A program made the position numbers and the translations under genes. A stretch of DNA of 32,411 bases from Spongiibacteraceae bacterium UBA5047 (lineage in GTDB: Bacteria > Pseudomonadota > Gammaproteobacteria > Pseudomonadales > Spongiibacteraceae), in NCBI GenBank assembly GCA_002415025.1, contig DIBR01000007.1:2315-34725 (forward strand), written 5' to 3'. Every line of letters starts with the position of its first letter. Position 1 is the first letter of the stretch. Shown here in pieces: positions 1 through 7,808 of the stretch. Under the pieces are notes generated by a model. It saw only the letters and a list, made by a program, of their open reading frames with translations. It ran no database searches and had not been told where the DNA came from.

Positions 1-300
1 TGAGTGGCTCCGATTGTGGTGAAGCTGCCCTTCGACAAGCTCAGGGCGAACGGGTGGTGGTTGGTGTTTTGCGTTTGTGGTGAGTGGGCTCCGATTGTGG
101 TGAATGCGCCCTTCGACAGGCTCAGGGCGAACGGGTGGCGGTTGGTGTTTTCCGCTTGTGATGAGCGGGCTCCGATTGTGGTGAATGCGCCCTTCGACAA
201 GCTCAGGGCGAACGGGTGGTGGTTGGTGTTTTCCGTTTGTGGTGAGTTGGCTCCGTTCGTGGTGAGCTGCATCCCCGTTCGTGGTGAGCCTGTCGAACCA
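1..300. repeat. 81-bp tandem repeat with REP-like core, plus one inverted copy
   Basis: Three units of 81 bp run from about 1, 81 and 162, followed by a partial fourth from 243. Each contains a 26-nt core at 28-53, 109-134 and 190-215 that includes TTCGACAAGCTCAGGGCG or its AGG variant. The reverse-complement form lies at 275-297 and matches the core at about 20 of 23 positions, so it can fold against an upstream copy. The core resembles the REP-like intergenic sequences scattered through many proteobacterial genomes. The plus-strand frame through it stays open only because the unit length is a multiple of three. The array lies just downstream of the ppx stop codon and may continue to the left of the window. 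Confidence 0.85.
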
Positions 301-315
301 CCTGTTCAGAGCGGA

Positions 316-1809
316 TTAAACCGCCTCTACACTCAATTTGATGCCAACGGCTTTGAGTAGTTCCTGTTCGTCTTCAAGGTCGGCACGGGTGAGGGGGTTT
401 TTGTCCAGCCAGGCCGAAGGGGCGCGTATTAGCAGTTGTTTGCCGTCGGCCTGCAGGTCAATATCTTTGGGAATACTGCGCTTTTGGCGCCGACGGTACA
501 CAATGCAGGCGAGCCGGAACAGGGCGATTAGCCACCAGTCGGGCCGTACGTTATAGAGTTGGGCTTCGGCCTTGGGTTTGCGTCGGTGGTTCAGTACGAG
601 AAAAGCCAGACGTGCCTGCTCCTGTCGTGAAAATCCGGGCATGTCGGCGTTGTGTAAAATATAGGCGCCATGTTTATGGTAGCCGCCGTGGGCAATTGCG
701 AGGCCTATTTCATGCAGGGCGGCGGCCCAGCGTAGTAGTTGCCGGGCTTCCCGGGGCTCGGTTAAGACCTGTTCCTGAATGCCGGGCAGCCAGCGAGTCG
801 CCACATCACCTACCTGTTTCGCTTGCCGGGTGTCGATATGGTACTGGCTGACAAGGTGGTTAATGGTGCTTTCACGCGTGTCGTGGTGGTGCAGGCGGCC
901 GGCAAGGTCGTGAATGATACCTTCACGGATGGCGTAGCCGGAGGTGTGCAGTTCTTTGATCTGCAGTTCTTCTACCAGCGTTGTCAGTATGGCCAGCCCG
1001 CCGGCAATCACGGCTTTACGGTCGTCGCTGAGACCTTTCAGGTTTAGCTCGTCGATGTGTTTGTGCGCTAGCAGTTCATCCCGCAGGGTCTGCAGCCCTT
1101 TGGCGGTAATGGGCAGTTTTTCGGTGTAGTTATTGTCCGACAGTATGCGCGCTATGCTGCGAATGGTGCCGGAGGCCCCCACAGCCTGATCCCAGTTGCC
1201 AAGAAACTGTTCTATATAAGGGGATAGTTCCTGGGCTGCTGCTTTGGTCGCCTTTTTGAAGCCTTGCTCGCTGAGCTTGCCGTCGGGGAAGAATCGCCGG
1301 CTGAAGCTGACACAGCCAATGTCCAGGCTTTCCATGGTTTTGGGAAGTTGCGAACCGACAACCAGTTCTGTGGAGCCGCCACCAATGTCGATAACCAGTC
1401 TGCGTTCACCACCGGGCGAGAAGTCACTGGCAACGCCGAGGTAGATAAGGCGGGCTTCCTCGGTGCCGGAAATGATGTTGATTGGTGCGGGCAGTATCGC
1501 TTCTGCCTGTTCGAGAAACTCGGCGGCGTTGGTGGCGGTGCGCAGGGTGTTGGTGCCAACAATACGAATATGATCGCGGGGGATGCCGCGCAAGCGTTCG
1601 GCCATTTTCTGGAGGCTGCCCAGCGCGCGTTGCCGGGCTTCTGCAGAGAGCTCGTTGTTGTTGCCGAGTCCGGCGGCAAAACGCACCATGTCTTTGTGGG
1701 CGTCGAGCACAATGAGCTTGTTGTTTTCAAAGCGGGCTATTTGTAGATGAAAACTGTTGGAGCCGAGGTCAAGAGCAGCGTAAACCTCGGGGGCAAGTTC
1801 TTGCGGCAT
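316..1809 (-). CDS. ppx: Exopolyphosphatase (Ppx/GppA family)
   Basis: Removes terminal phosphates from inorganic polyphosphate in the cytoplasm. The protein has 497 residues from the chosen start, the usual length for the family. It opens with the ASKHA phosphate-loop motif DLGSNSFH, followed by SGTEEARL, DIGGGSTELVVG and GASGTIRS. A C-terminal HD-like domain contains AAALHEIG and a downstream HHR-type segment. An in-frame start at 1938 would add 43 residues, but family members begin shortly before the DLGSN motif, so the ATG at 1807-1809 is preferred. It has only a modest GGGAG about 12 nt upstream. The gene diverges from ppk1, pairing synthesis and breakdown of polyphosphate as in Pseudomonas. 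The function call is firm; the exact start is less so. Confidence 0.95.
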   Translation of the reverse strand: MPQELAPEVYAALDLGSNSFHLQIARFENNKLIVLDAHKDMVRFAAGLGNNNELSAEARQRALGSLQKMAERLRGIPRDHIRIVGTNTLRTATNAAEFLEQAEAILPAPINIISGTEEARLIYLGVASDFSPGGERRLVIDIGGGSTELVVGSQLPKTMESLDIGCVSFSRRFFPDGKLSEQGFKKATKAAAQELSPYIEQFLGNWDQAVGASGTIRSIARILSDNNYTEKLPITAKGLQTLRDELLAHKHIDELNLKGLSDDRKAVIAGGLAILTTLVEELQIKELHTSGYAIREGIIHDLAGRLHHHDTRESTINHLVSQYHIDTRQAKQVGDVATRWLPGIQEQVLTEPREARQLLRWAAALHEIGLAIAHGGYHKHGAYILHNADMPGFSRQEQARLAFLVLNHRRKPKAEAQLYNVRPDWWLIALFRLACIVYRRRQKRSIPKDIDLQADGKQLLIRAPSAWLDKNPLTRADLEDEQELLKAVGIKLSVEAV

Positions 1810-2028
1810 GAAAACGAACGACTCCCGGTTGCTGAAATCAGGGTTAAAAAGGAGGTGAATTGCGCTTGCAGGCAGTGTAACTGCTACCTTGTTTGAAAGC
1901 GACAGGAGGCTATGTGCAATAAATTCACGTATCGGCAAATGCAGCGCCGCTGAAGATGTAATATAACTGACACAGTCATCCTATAGTCTGGTAGAGACGT
2001 ATAGTCTGATAATAGTCAGGGGAGTTTT
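1810..2028. promoter_or_regulatory. Divergent ppx/ppk1 control region
   Basis: This 219-bp gap separates the two polyphosphate genes. On the plus strand TATAGTCTG occurs at 1982-1990 and again at 2000-2008, an 18-bp period. GGTAGAGACG occurs at 1990-1999 and again at 2031-2040, inside the first ppk1 codons. A perfect anti-Shine-Dalgarno match AAGGAGGTG sits at 1849-1857, followed by a six-codon frame starting with TTG at 1860. No good Pho box was found. The regulator, if any, is unknown. Confidence 0.4.
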
Positions 2029-4134
2029 ATGGTAGAGACGGGCGACAGGCAGGTGTGGATTCCCAAGGAGTTGAGTTGGCTGTCGTTCAACGAGCGGGTG
2101 TTGCAAGAGGCGGCGGATACCAGTGTTCCGGTGATTCAGCGCGTCCGTTATATGGGTATTTTTTCCAATAATATGGACGAGTTTTATCGTGTGCGGGTGG
2201 CGGATGTACGTCGCCTTGCGGCATTTTCAACCCCTTCCAGGCAGGATGAATACAAGGCCTTGCTTGAAGAAATTCAGCGCCGTGTACTGGGCCTGCAAAG
2301 CCGTTTCGATCGAATCTATCTTGATACACTGCGGGAACTGCGCCGTCGTGGTATCTATTTAGTCAGCGAAAAGCAGCTGGACGAGCATCAACAAAAATTC
2401 GCTCGCGACTACTTTTTCAAACATATTCAGCCTGAGCTTGAGCCGATTGTTCTTGACGACGCCCATCCGATGCCTGAATTGAATGACTCCTCAATTTATC
2501 TGGCGATCAGGCTGACATTCGCCGAACATGTACGTTATGCCTTGCTTGAAGTGCCGACCGGCCGCTTAAGCCGTTTTGTAAAAATACCGTCGCGCAAGGG
2601 CAAGCGCGGCAAAGTCATGATGGCTCTGGAGAACGTAATCCGGGTGTGTCTGCACGAGGTATTCCGCGGTATTTTTCCCTTGAACAGCGTTGAGGCGTAT
2701 ACCATCAAGCTAACGCGCGATGCCGAGCTGGAGCTGGGTGAAGAGGTTACCGAGAGCTTTTTTGAGCGCATGGAGCGCAGCCTTAAACGCCGCAAAAAAG
2801 CAGACCCCGTGCGCTTTGTGTACGACAGCGATATGCCGGAGGATATGCGTGATTACATGGCCCGGCGGCTGGGTATTGGTCGTCTGGATTCGGTTATTCC
2901 CGGCGGGCGCTACCACAATTCCAAGGATTTTATGGGCTTCCCCAATTTGGGCCCTGCCTATTTGGAATTGCAGCCGCCGGCGCCCATCCCGCTGGCGGCG
3001 GTGGAGCAACGCGACAATATTTTTGATGCGATTGCCGAGCGCGACGTGCTTTTGTATTACCCCTATCACAGCTTTAGCTATGTGGTGAATTTCCTGAAAA
3101 CGGCGGCAATTGACCCGGCGGTGAAATCCATCGCGATCAGTTTGTACCGGGTTGCGTCGTATTCGCATGTGGTAGACGCCCTGATCAATGCGGTTGCCAA
3201 TCACAAGTCAGTGACGGTGATTGTCGAGCTGCAAGCGCGTTTTGATGAGGAGGCTAACCTGGCGTTGTCGCACCGTCTGACTGAAGGCGGCGTGAACGTC
3301 ATTTTCGGGGTGCCGGGTTTAAAGGTACACGGCAAACTGATTTTGGTGACGCGGCAGGAGAACAATGTCTTGCGCTACTACACCCATGTGGGAACGGGTA
3401 ACTTCAACGAAAAAACGGCGGAGGTGTATACCGATTTCAGCCTGCTTACCTACAATCAGGAAATCGGGGAGGAGGCGGCCAAGATTTTTGAGTTTATTCG
3501 GTACAACTATCGGCGGCCGGATCTGAAGCACCTTATTGTTTCGCCAGTGAACACCCGGCAGCGCCTGAAGGATTTGATTGATACCGAAATCCAGAATGCG
3601 AAGAAGGGGCGTGATTGCGGCATTACGCTTAAATGCAATAATCTGGTGGACCCCGAAGTTATAGAAAAACTGTATCAAGCGAGTCAGGCTGGTGTGCCGA
3701 TACGGTTGATTGTGCGCGGCATGTGTTCGCTGGTGCCCGGTACTCCCGGCGTTAGTGACAATATCGAGGCTATAAGTATTGTAGACCGTTACCTGGAGCA
3801 CCCTCGGGTTTTCATGTTCTACAACCGTGGCGAGCCGCGTTACTACATTTCATCTGCTGATTTGATGACACGCAATATTGATTACCGCGTAGAAGTGATG
3901 TGCCCGATCTACGACCCGGAACATCAGGCTACCTTGCAGGCGGTGCTGGATATTCAGTGGTCGGATAATGTCAAGGCGCGAACGCTGGATGCTGCGCAGA
4001 GCAATTATTTACGATTGCCAAGAAAGAAAAAGGCCAAGCGCATTCGTTCACAAGAAGCCATCCATCGTTATTTGCAAAGTGGCAGGCTGCCCAGATTGCG
4101 CAAGCTGGACTACAGCCCACCGAACGGCGATTGA
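2029..4134 (+). CDS. ppk1: Polyphosphate kinase 1
   Basis: Makes polyphosphate from the gamma-phosphate of ATP, reversibly, normally as a membrane-associated oligomer. The 701-residue protein matches the family length (about 690). The N-terminal domain begins with WIPKELSWLSFNERVLQEA. The two phospholipase-D-like catalytic domains follow. KVHGKLILV carries the His expected to be phosphorylated and is followed by THVGTGNFNEKTAEVYTD. DRYLEHPRVFMF carries the second conserved His. SSADLMTRNIDYRVEV closes the active-site region. The ATG is preceded by GGGGAG about 6 nt upstream. It is divergent from ppx, and its 3' end faces the minus-strand methyltransferase across a REP-like hairpin. Confidence 0.97.
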   Translation: MVETGDRQVWIPKELSWLSFNERVLQEAADTSVPVIQRVRYMGIFSNNMDEFYRVRVADVRRLAAFSTPSRQDEYKALLEEIQRRVLGLQSRFDRIYLDTLRELRRRGIYLVSEKQLDEHQQKFARDYFFKHIQPELEPIVLDDAHPMPELNDSSIYLAIRLTFAEHVRYALLEVPTGRLSRFVKIPSRKGKRGKVMMALENVIRVCLHEVFRGIFPLNSVEAYTIKLTRDAELELGEEVTESFFERMERSLKRRKKADPVRFVYDSDMPEDMRDYMARRLGIGRLDSVIPGGRYHNSKDFMGFPNLGPAYLELQPPAPIPLAAVEQRDNIFDAIAERDVLLYYPYHSFSYVVNFLKTAAIDPAVKSIAISLYRVASYSHVVDALINAVANHKSVTVIVELQARFDEEANLALSHRLTEGGVNVIFGVPGLKVHGKLILVTRQENNVLRYYTHVGTGNFNEKTAEVYTDFSLLTYNQEIGEEAAKIFEFIRYNYRRPDLKHLIVSPVNTRQRLKDLIDTEIQNAKKGRDCGITLKCNNLVDPEVIEKLYQASQAGVPIRLIVRGMCSLVPGTPGVSDNIEAISIVDRYLEHPRVFMFYNRGEPRYYISSADLMTRNIDYRVEVMCPIYDPEHQATLQAVLDIQWSDNVKARTLDAAQSNYLRLPRKKKAKRIRSQEAIHRYLQSGRLPRLRKLDYSPPNGD

Positions 4135-4180
4135 CGGCGGAGACTTCTGACTACGCAATTGGCGTTTCCGCGAGAAAATA

Positions 4181-4240
4181 ATTCGCCTGCAGGGCAGGCT
4201 GCTACAAATCCATCCGTAGGCGCCTGCTCTGCAGCCGAAT
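4181..4240. repeat. REP-like inverted repeat between convergent genes
   Basis: The arms at 4181-4205 and 4216-4240 are 25 nt each and complementary at about 21 positions, with a 10-nt loop. The left arm (TCGCCTGC-A-GGGCAGGCT then CTACAA) recurs at 16163-16187 with 23 of 25 bases identical, so this is a dispersed genomic element. It lies between the convergent ends of ppk1 and the methyltransferase gene and could end transcription from either side, although there is no long T tract. Confidence 0.7.
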
Positions 4241-4247
4241 AGGCGGC

Positions 4248-4859
4248 TCAGGCTTTTATTACGAGCAGGTTGCCTTCGATCTTGCGCGGCTTGCGAACTG
4301 TGCGCTCCAGCAGCTCGGCATTGAATTCTTTTTGGCAGAGTTTGGCGAGCTTGAGAAAAGGCGACCTGCCGGGGTCGGCAATGATGATCGTGCCAACCTT
4401 TGCTTTAACTGCTTTTTTTACCATCGAAAACAGTGGCTCAACGAGGTCGTCCCAGAAGCAGATGTCGCCTCCGAGCACCATGTCATAACCTTTCATATCC
4501 TTGATCTTCAGGTCCTCGTAGCGGGCGGTGAGGGTGTCGAGTTCGACATCATTGATCACGCTGTGAGCGTCAAGGTAGGGGAAAACGTGTGGGTCAGCAT
4601 CCACGGCGGTAACGTCGGCCTCGTAGGTTTTGGCGCAGTGTATGCCCAGCAGCCCCCAGCCGCATCCCACTTCGAGTATCTCGCTGAAAGTCGCCGGTGG
4701 GTGTTCTTCCAGATAATCCATGATCAGAAAGCTTGAGCCCCAGACTTTAGTGCCGTGTATTTCAGGTGTTGGCAGACTGTCATCAATGTGTTTGATCAGG
4801 TGATGCTTTTTTTTCAGGATAATGAGGTCATTAACGTAGTGATAGTCTTGGCTTGGCAT
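4248..4859 (-). CDS. Class I SAM-dependent methyltransferase, substrate unknown
   Basis: A 203-residue soluble protein with a Rossmann methyltransferase fold. Motif I is EVGCGWG at residues 63-69. It is followed by an acidic strand end (AVDADP) and then DMVLGGDICFWDD, which resembles motif IV of the lysine/nicotinamide N-methyltransferase-like (methyltransferase 16) group. HGTKVWGSSFLIMDYL just before motif I also fits that group. The substrate could be a protein lysine or a small molecule; the sequence does not decide. The ATG has no clear Shine-Dalgarno. It lies 81 bp downstream of the SixA-type gene on the same strand and may be the last gene of a transcript starting at smpB. Confidence 0.8.
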   Translation of the reverse strand: MPSQDYHYVNDLIILKKKHHLIKHIDDSLPTPEIHGTKVWGSSFLIMDYLEEHPPATFSEILEVGCGWGLLGIHCAKTYEADVTAVDADPHVFPYLDAHSVINDVELDTLTARYEDLKIKDMKGYDMVLGGDICFWDDLVEPLFSMVKKAVKAKVGTIIIADPGRSPFLKLAKLCQKEFNAELLERTVRKPRKIEGNLLVIKA

Positions 4860-4940
4860 GAATAAATGGCTTCTGTGTAAAGTCAGTTGTAGGCAGGGAT
4901 ACTATCGCGGTGAGAACCTTTTGCCAAAGGGCTGTGTTGC

Positions 4941-5435
4941 TTATTGAACGTCACGGGGAGTGAGGCAGTGCAGCAATTCTCCACAGCCGGGCCGCAACTG
5001 GTCCCAGTATTCAATACGCAGGAAAATTTCTGCGAAGGCCGCCGTTGGGAAGTGAACCAATGACTGGTTGCAGAGCAGGTCGATAAGGTTTTCCAGTGCC
5101 GGGTTATGGCCCGTCACAAGAATCCGGTCAACGTCATTACTTCGTTCTTTTAGCCAGGCGAGCAGTTCTGATGCTTCAAAGGTATAGAGCGCATCATCCA
5201 GCGTGAGTTCGCCTGCGGGCGTATCCAGTGCCTTGCGAATGCGTTTAACAGTACTGCGGCAGCGCTTTGCGGGGCTACTGTATACATGCTGTACGTCGCG
5301 GCAATGCTCTGAAATAGCGGCGGCCATCGTCACGGCGTCTTTCTTGCCGCGCTTGTTGAGGGGGCGCTCGAAATCGGGCAGCGAAATATCGTCGTGATCG
5401 GATTTGGCGTGGCGTAGCAGGTAGAGAGTCTTCAC
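4941..5435 (-). CDS. sixA: SixA-type phosphohistidine phosphatase (histidine phosphatase superfamily)
   Basis: A 164-residue histidine phosphatase. The catalytic RHA motif is at residues 8-10 (LLRHAKSDH), with a conserved Arg in SSPAKRCR and the second catalytic His in VTGHNPALENL at residue 110. The compact size and the RHAKS start fit the SixA branch, known in E. coli to dephosphorylate phosphohistidine on signalling or PTS proteins. The start is GTG and overlaps the smpB stop codon by 4 bp (GTGA), which points to translational coupling. The target in this organism cannot be inferred. Assignment to the SixA family is good; orthology to E. coli SixA is less certain. Confidence 0.85.
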   Translation of the reverse strand: MKTLYLLRHAKSDHDDISLPDFERPLNKRGKKDAVTMAAAISEHCRDVQHVYSSPAKRCRSTVKRIRKALDTPAGELTLDDALYTFEASELLAWLKERSNDVDRILVTGHNPALENLIDLLCNQSLVHFPTAAFAEIFLRIEYWDQLRPGCGELLHCLTPRDVQ

Positions 5436-5911
5436 TTGTTATGCTCGCGCAGAATCCGCTGCTTTTGCCGATCCCAATCGCGCTCCTTTTCCGTGTCGCG
5501 TTTGTCGTGTAGCTGTTTGCCTTGGGCGAGGCATATCTCTGCCTTCACCAGGTGCTTTTTCCAGTACAAGGCAGTGCATACGCAGGTATAGCCTTTTTGT
5601 TGGGTGGCTTCAAGCAGTCGGCCCAGTTCCTTGCTGTTGAGCAGCAATTTGCGGGTTCGCGTTGGGTCGCTCACAAAGTGGGTCGACACGGTTTGCAGAG
5701 GGGTAATCAAGGTGCCAATAAGCCAGGCTTCGCCATCCTTGAGTAGTACATAGCTGTCGACAATTTGCGCTTTGCCTGCGCGCAGGCTTTTAACTTCCCA
5801 GCCATGCAGCACGAGCCCCGCCTCGAATTTCTCCGATATATGGTATTCGTGGCGAGCGCGCTTGTTGAGAGCGATGGTAGAACTTTGCTGTTTCGGTTTT
5901 TTAGCGGCCAT
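5432..5911 (-). CDS. smpB: SsrA (tmRNA)-binding protein SmpB
   Basis: Binds tmRNA and brings it to stalled ribosomes for trans-translation. The 159-residue protein has the usual length and landmarks: NKRARHEYHI near the N-terminus, LVLHGWEVKSLRAGKAQI, and a basic C-terminal tail (KRDTEKERDWDRQKQR) that enters the empty mRNA channel. There are no other plausible starts near the N-terminus. A perfect TATAAT lies only 8 nt upstream of the ATG and no Shine-Dalgarno is present. The gene diverges from the symporter. In related genomes smpB sits next to ratA, and here the symporter gene is between them. The tmRNA gene itself is not in this window. Confidence 0.97.
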   Translation of the reverse strand: MAAKKPKQQSSTIALNKRARHEYHISEKFEAGLVLHGWEVKSLRAGKAQIVDSYVLLKDGEAWLIGTLITPLQTVSTHFVSDPTRTRKLLLNSKELGRLLEATQQKGYTCVCTALYWKKHLVKAEICLAQGKQLHDKRDTEKERDWDRQKQRILREHNK

Positions 5912-5919
5912 GGGCGCGC

Positions 5920-5925
5920 ATTATA
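5920..5925 (-). promoter_or_regulatory. Candidate -10 element of smpB (TATAAT)
   Basis: On the minus strand this reads TATAAT, the perfect sigma-70 -10 hexamer, followed by eight bases (GCGCGCCC) and then the smpB ATG. Transcription would start within about one or two bases of the start codon. No good -35 hexamer is visible at 16-18 bp spacing, so the call rests on the -10 alone. Confidence 0.5.
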
Positions 5926-6016
5926 GGGCCTGTTGCTGGTAAAGCCTATGGAGCTGGGAGAAAATGGCGGTATTGTAGGATTGCGCATAATAAAAACACT
6001 TGTCGAGGATTAAGGT

Positions 6017-7360
6017 TTGCAACGTGAAGCCAAGCAAGGCGTGTGGGTCAGTCGCTGGACATTTGTTGCCGCAGCGTCGGGGCTGGCAATTGGTCTGGGT
6101 AATTTTTGGCGCTTTCCGCACGAAGTAGGTGAATACGGCGGCTTGTTGTATCTGCTGGTCTATATGGGGCTGGTGGTCGTCATTGCCATGCCCGTTATGC
6201 TGGCTGAGGTGGTGATGGGGAGCCGTGGCCGTGCCAACCCCGAATCAAGCATCCAGTTTCTGAACCTCGAAGCCGATGCCCACGGGGCCTGGCGTATTGT
6301 GCCGGTGGTGGCCATGATCACGGGTCTGTTATTGCTGGTGCATCTTGTTGTTATAGCGGGTTGGGTGTTGAGTTATGCCTACCAGCTGGGTGATGCCAGG
6401 CTTGAGGCGATCAGTATTGAATTTGCCGGCGAACACTTTGCTGCCTATATCTCGTCGGGTGAGGAGATGGCTAAAGGCCTTACCGGGTTTTTTCTCGTGC
6501 TGGCGCCACTTGCGATGCTGAAGATGACCCGCTTCACCGGCCAGTTGTTGCGACTGCTGGTGCCGCTGATCCTTATTATGCTGGTTGCCGCGCTCTATGC
6601 TGCTGTTGAGCTGGGCGATCTGGGTGCCGGCTTGCGCTGGATGTTTGAAATTCGCCGGGAAGATTTTGGTCGCGCAGCTTTGGTGTCTGCACTGGGGCAG
6701 GCCTTCTATACGCTGGGTATCGGGGTGGGTGCCATGATGATTTATGGTGCGTACTTTCCTGATGGGCGGTCTATCTCCCGTCAGGTGTTTGCGGTGGCCG
6801 TTATCGATACGGTCGCTGCGCTGGTGGCCGGTGTTTGTGTTTATGCGCTGGTGCTCGACCACAATATCGAGCCGGGTAATAGTGTCGCTTTGCTGTTTAT
6901 CAGCTTGCCCTACGTCTTTGGCAATGTGCTGTTTGGTGATCTGGTGGGCAGTATGTTTTTTATCCTGCTGGCGTTGGTTATGTTGTGTAGCGCACTGGCC
7001 CTGCTGGAGCCAACCATTGCCTGGCTGGTGGAAAAAACACCGCTGCACCGCTGGTTTGCCGTACTGTTGCTCTGCTCTTTGACCTGGGGAGCGGGGTTGT
7101 TCATTGTGCTGGACGTGGCGGCGCCGGGAGAGGCCTTCTGGCTTTATGCGCTCAATCGGGTGGCGGCCGATTATCTGCTGCCGCTTAGCGCGCTGGGCCT
7201 GACGCTTTATGCCGGTTGGGTACTGCGCGAGGTGCAGGCCAGAGATGAGTTGTATTACTGTGGTGACCGAACCTTTTGGATTTGGCGCCAGCTTTTGCGG
7301 TATATTGCGCCCCCGGCAATTCTGGCGATCTTGCTGTTATCGATAGTTCAGGGGTTTTAA
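6017..7360 (+). CDS. Sodium-dependent transporter, neurotransmitter:sodium symporter (NSS/LeuT) family
   Basis: An inner-membrane protein of 447 residues with about 11-12 hydrophobic segments. Segment 1 contains GLAIGLGNFWRFP (residues 22-34), the unwound sodium- and substrate-binding stretch of the LeuT fold. ALGQAFYTLGIGVGAMMIYG matches the segment 6 signature. It probably imports an amino acid or related amine with sodium; the substrate is unknown. The start is TTG, chosen because the family begins only about 10 residues before segment 1; GAGGAT lies about 6 nt upstream. The gene lies between smpB and ratA, which are adjacent in many gammaproteobacteria, so it looks like a lineage-specific insertion. 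Confidence 0.9.
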   Translation: MQREAKQGVWVSRWTFVAAASGLAIGLGNFWRFPHEVGEYGGLLYLLVYMGLVVVIAMPVMLAEVVMGSRGRANPESSIQFLNLEADAHGAWRIVPVVAMITGLLLLVHLVVIAGWVLSYAYQLGDARLEAISIEFAGEHFAAYISSGEEMAKGLTGFFLVLAPLAMLKMTRFTGQLLRLLVPLILIMLVAALYAAVELGDLGAGLRWMFEIRREDFGRAALVSALGQAFYTLGIGVGAMMIYGAYFPDGRSISRQVFAVAVIDTVAALVAGVCVYALVLDHNIEPGNSVALLFISLPYVFGNVLFGDLVGSMFFILLALVMLCSALALLEPTIAWLVEKTPLHRWFAVLLLCSLTWGAGLFIVLDVAAPGEAFWLYALNRVAADYLLPLSALGLTLYAGWVLREVQARDELYYCGDRTFWIWRQLLRYIAPPAILAILLLSIVQGF

Positions 7361-7376
7361 GGGTTTTGACGTCGCG

Positions 7377-7808
7377 ATGACCACCATAAGCCGCAGTGCA
7401 TTGCTGCCGTATTCTGCGGAGCAGGTCTTTGATTTGATCAATGATGTGGCCTGTTACCCACAGTTTATGGACGGCTGCGTAGGCGCGGAGGTCTTATCCG
7501 AGAGTGAGAATGCGATGGTGGCCAGGCTGGATTTGTCGCGCGGAGGTGTGACCCAGAGCTTTACGACCAGCAACGCGCTTACCCGGCCCAGTGAAATCCG
7601 CCTTGAGCTGGTAGATGGCCCGTTCGAGAATTTTGTGGGGCGCTGGGTGTTGTTGTCGTTGAACGGGCAGGCCTGCAAGGTGTCACTGTTCCTCAACTTT
7701 ACGCTAAGCAGTTCGGTGCTTAGTGTGGCGGCAAAGCAGTTATTCAACGGCGCTGCCAATACGATGGTGGACGCGATGGTAAAACGAGCGAAATCTGTTT
7801 ATGGCTGA
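7377..7808 (+). CDS. ratA: RatA-type START/SRPBCC (coenzyme-Q-binding COQ10-like) protein
   Basis: A 143-residue single-domain protein with the helix-grip fold. It shows the family start SRSALLPYSAEQVFDLINDVACYPQFMDGC, the mid-domain LTRPSEIRLELVDGPFENFVGRW, and an amphipathic C-terminal helix. In E. coli, RatA was reported to block 70S ribosome association; eukaryotic COQ10 homologues bind ubiquinone. Which role applies here is not visible. It starts 16 bp after the symporter stop and overlaps rnfH by 8 bp, the conserved pairing. I read it as a housekeeping protein, not as part of a toxin-antitoxin module. Confidence 0.9.
   Translation: MTTISRSALLPYSAEQVFDLINDVACYPQFMDGCVGAEVLSESENAMVARLDLSRGGVTQSFTTSNALTRPSEIRLELVDGPFENFVGRWVLLSLNGQACKVSLFLNFTLSSSVLSVAAKQLFNGAANTMVDAMVKRAKSVYG

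Noticed and set aside
1..300. Possible CRISPR array
   Set aside because: The 81-bp units are nearly identical along their whole length, with no variable spacers, and no cas genes are present.
4..360. 118-codon plus-strand open frame with repeating PFDKLRANG units
   Set aside because: The protein repeat is only the translation of the 81-bp DNA repeat, whose length is a multiple of three. There is no Shine-Dalgarno, and it overlaps the ppx end.
1810..1938. 43-residue N-terminal extension of Ppx
   Set aside because: Family members start just before the DLGSN motif; the extension has no family similarity and no Shine-Dalgarno.
1955..2010. Pho box in front of ppk1
   Set aside because: CTGACACAGTCAT has some resemblance, but the 11-bp period of paired CTGTCAT-type half sites is not present.
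5400..6017. tmRNA gene next to smpB
   Set aside because: The surrounding sequence is fully used by smpB, the phosphatase and the symporter; no tRNA-like ends or tag frame were seen.
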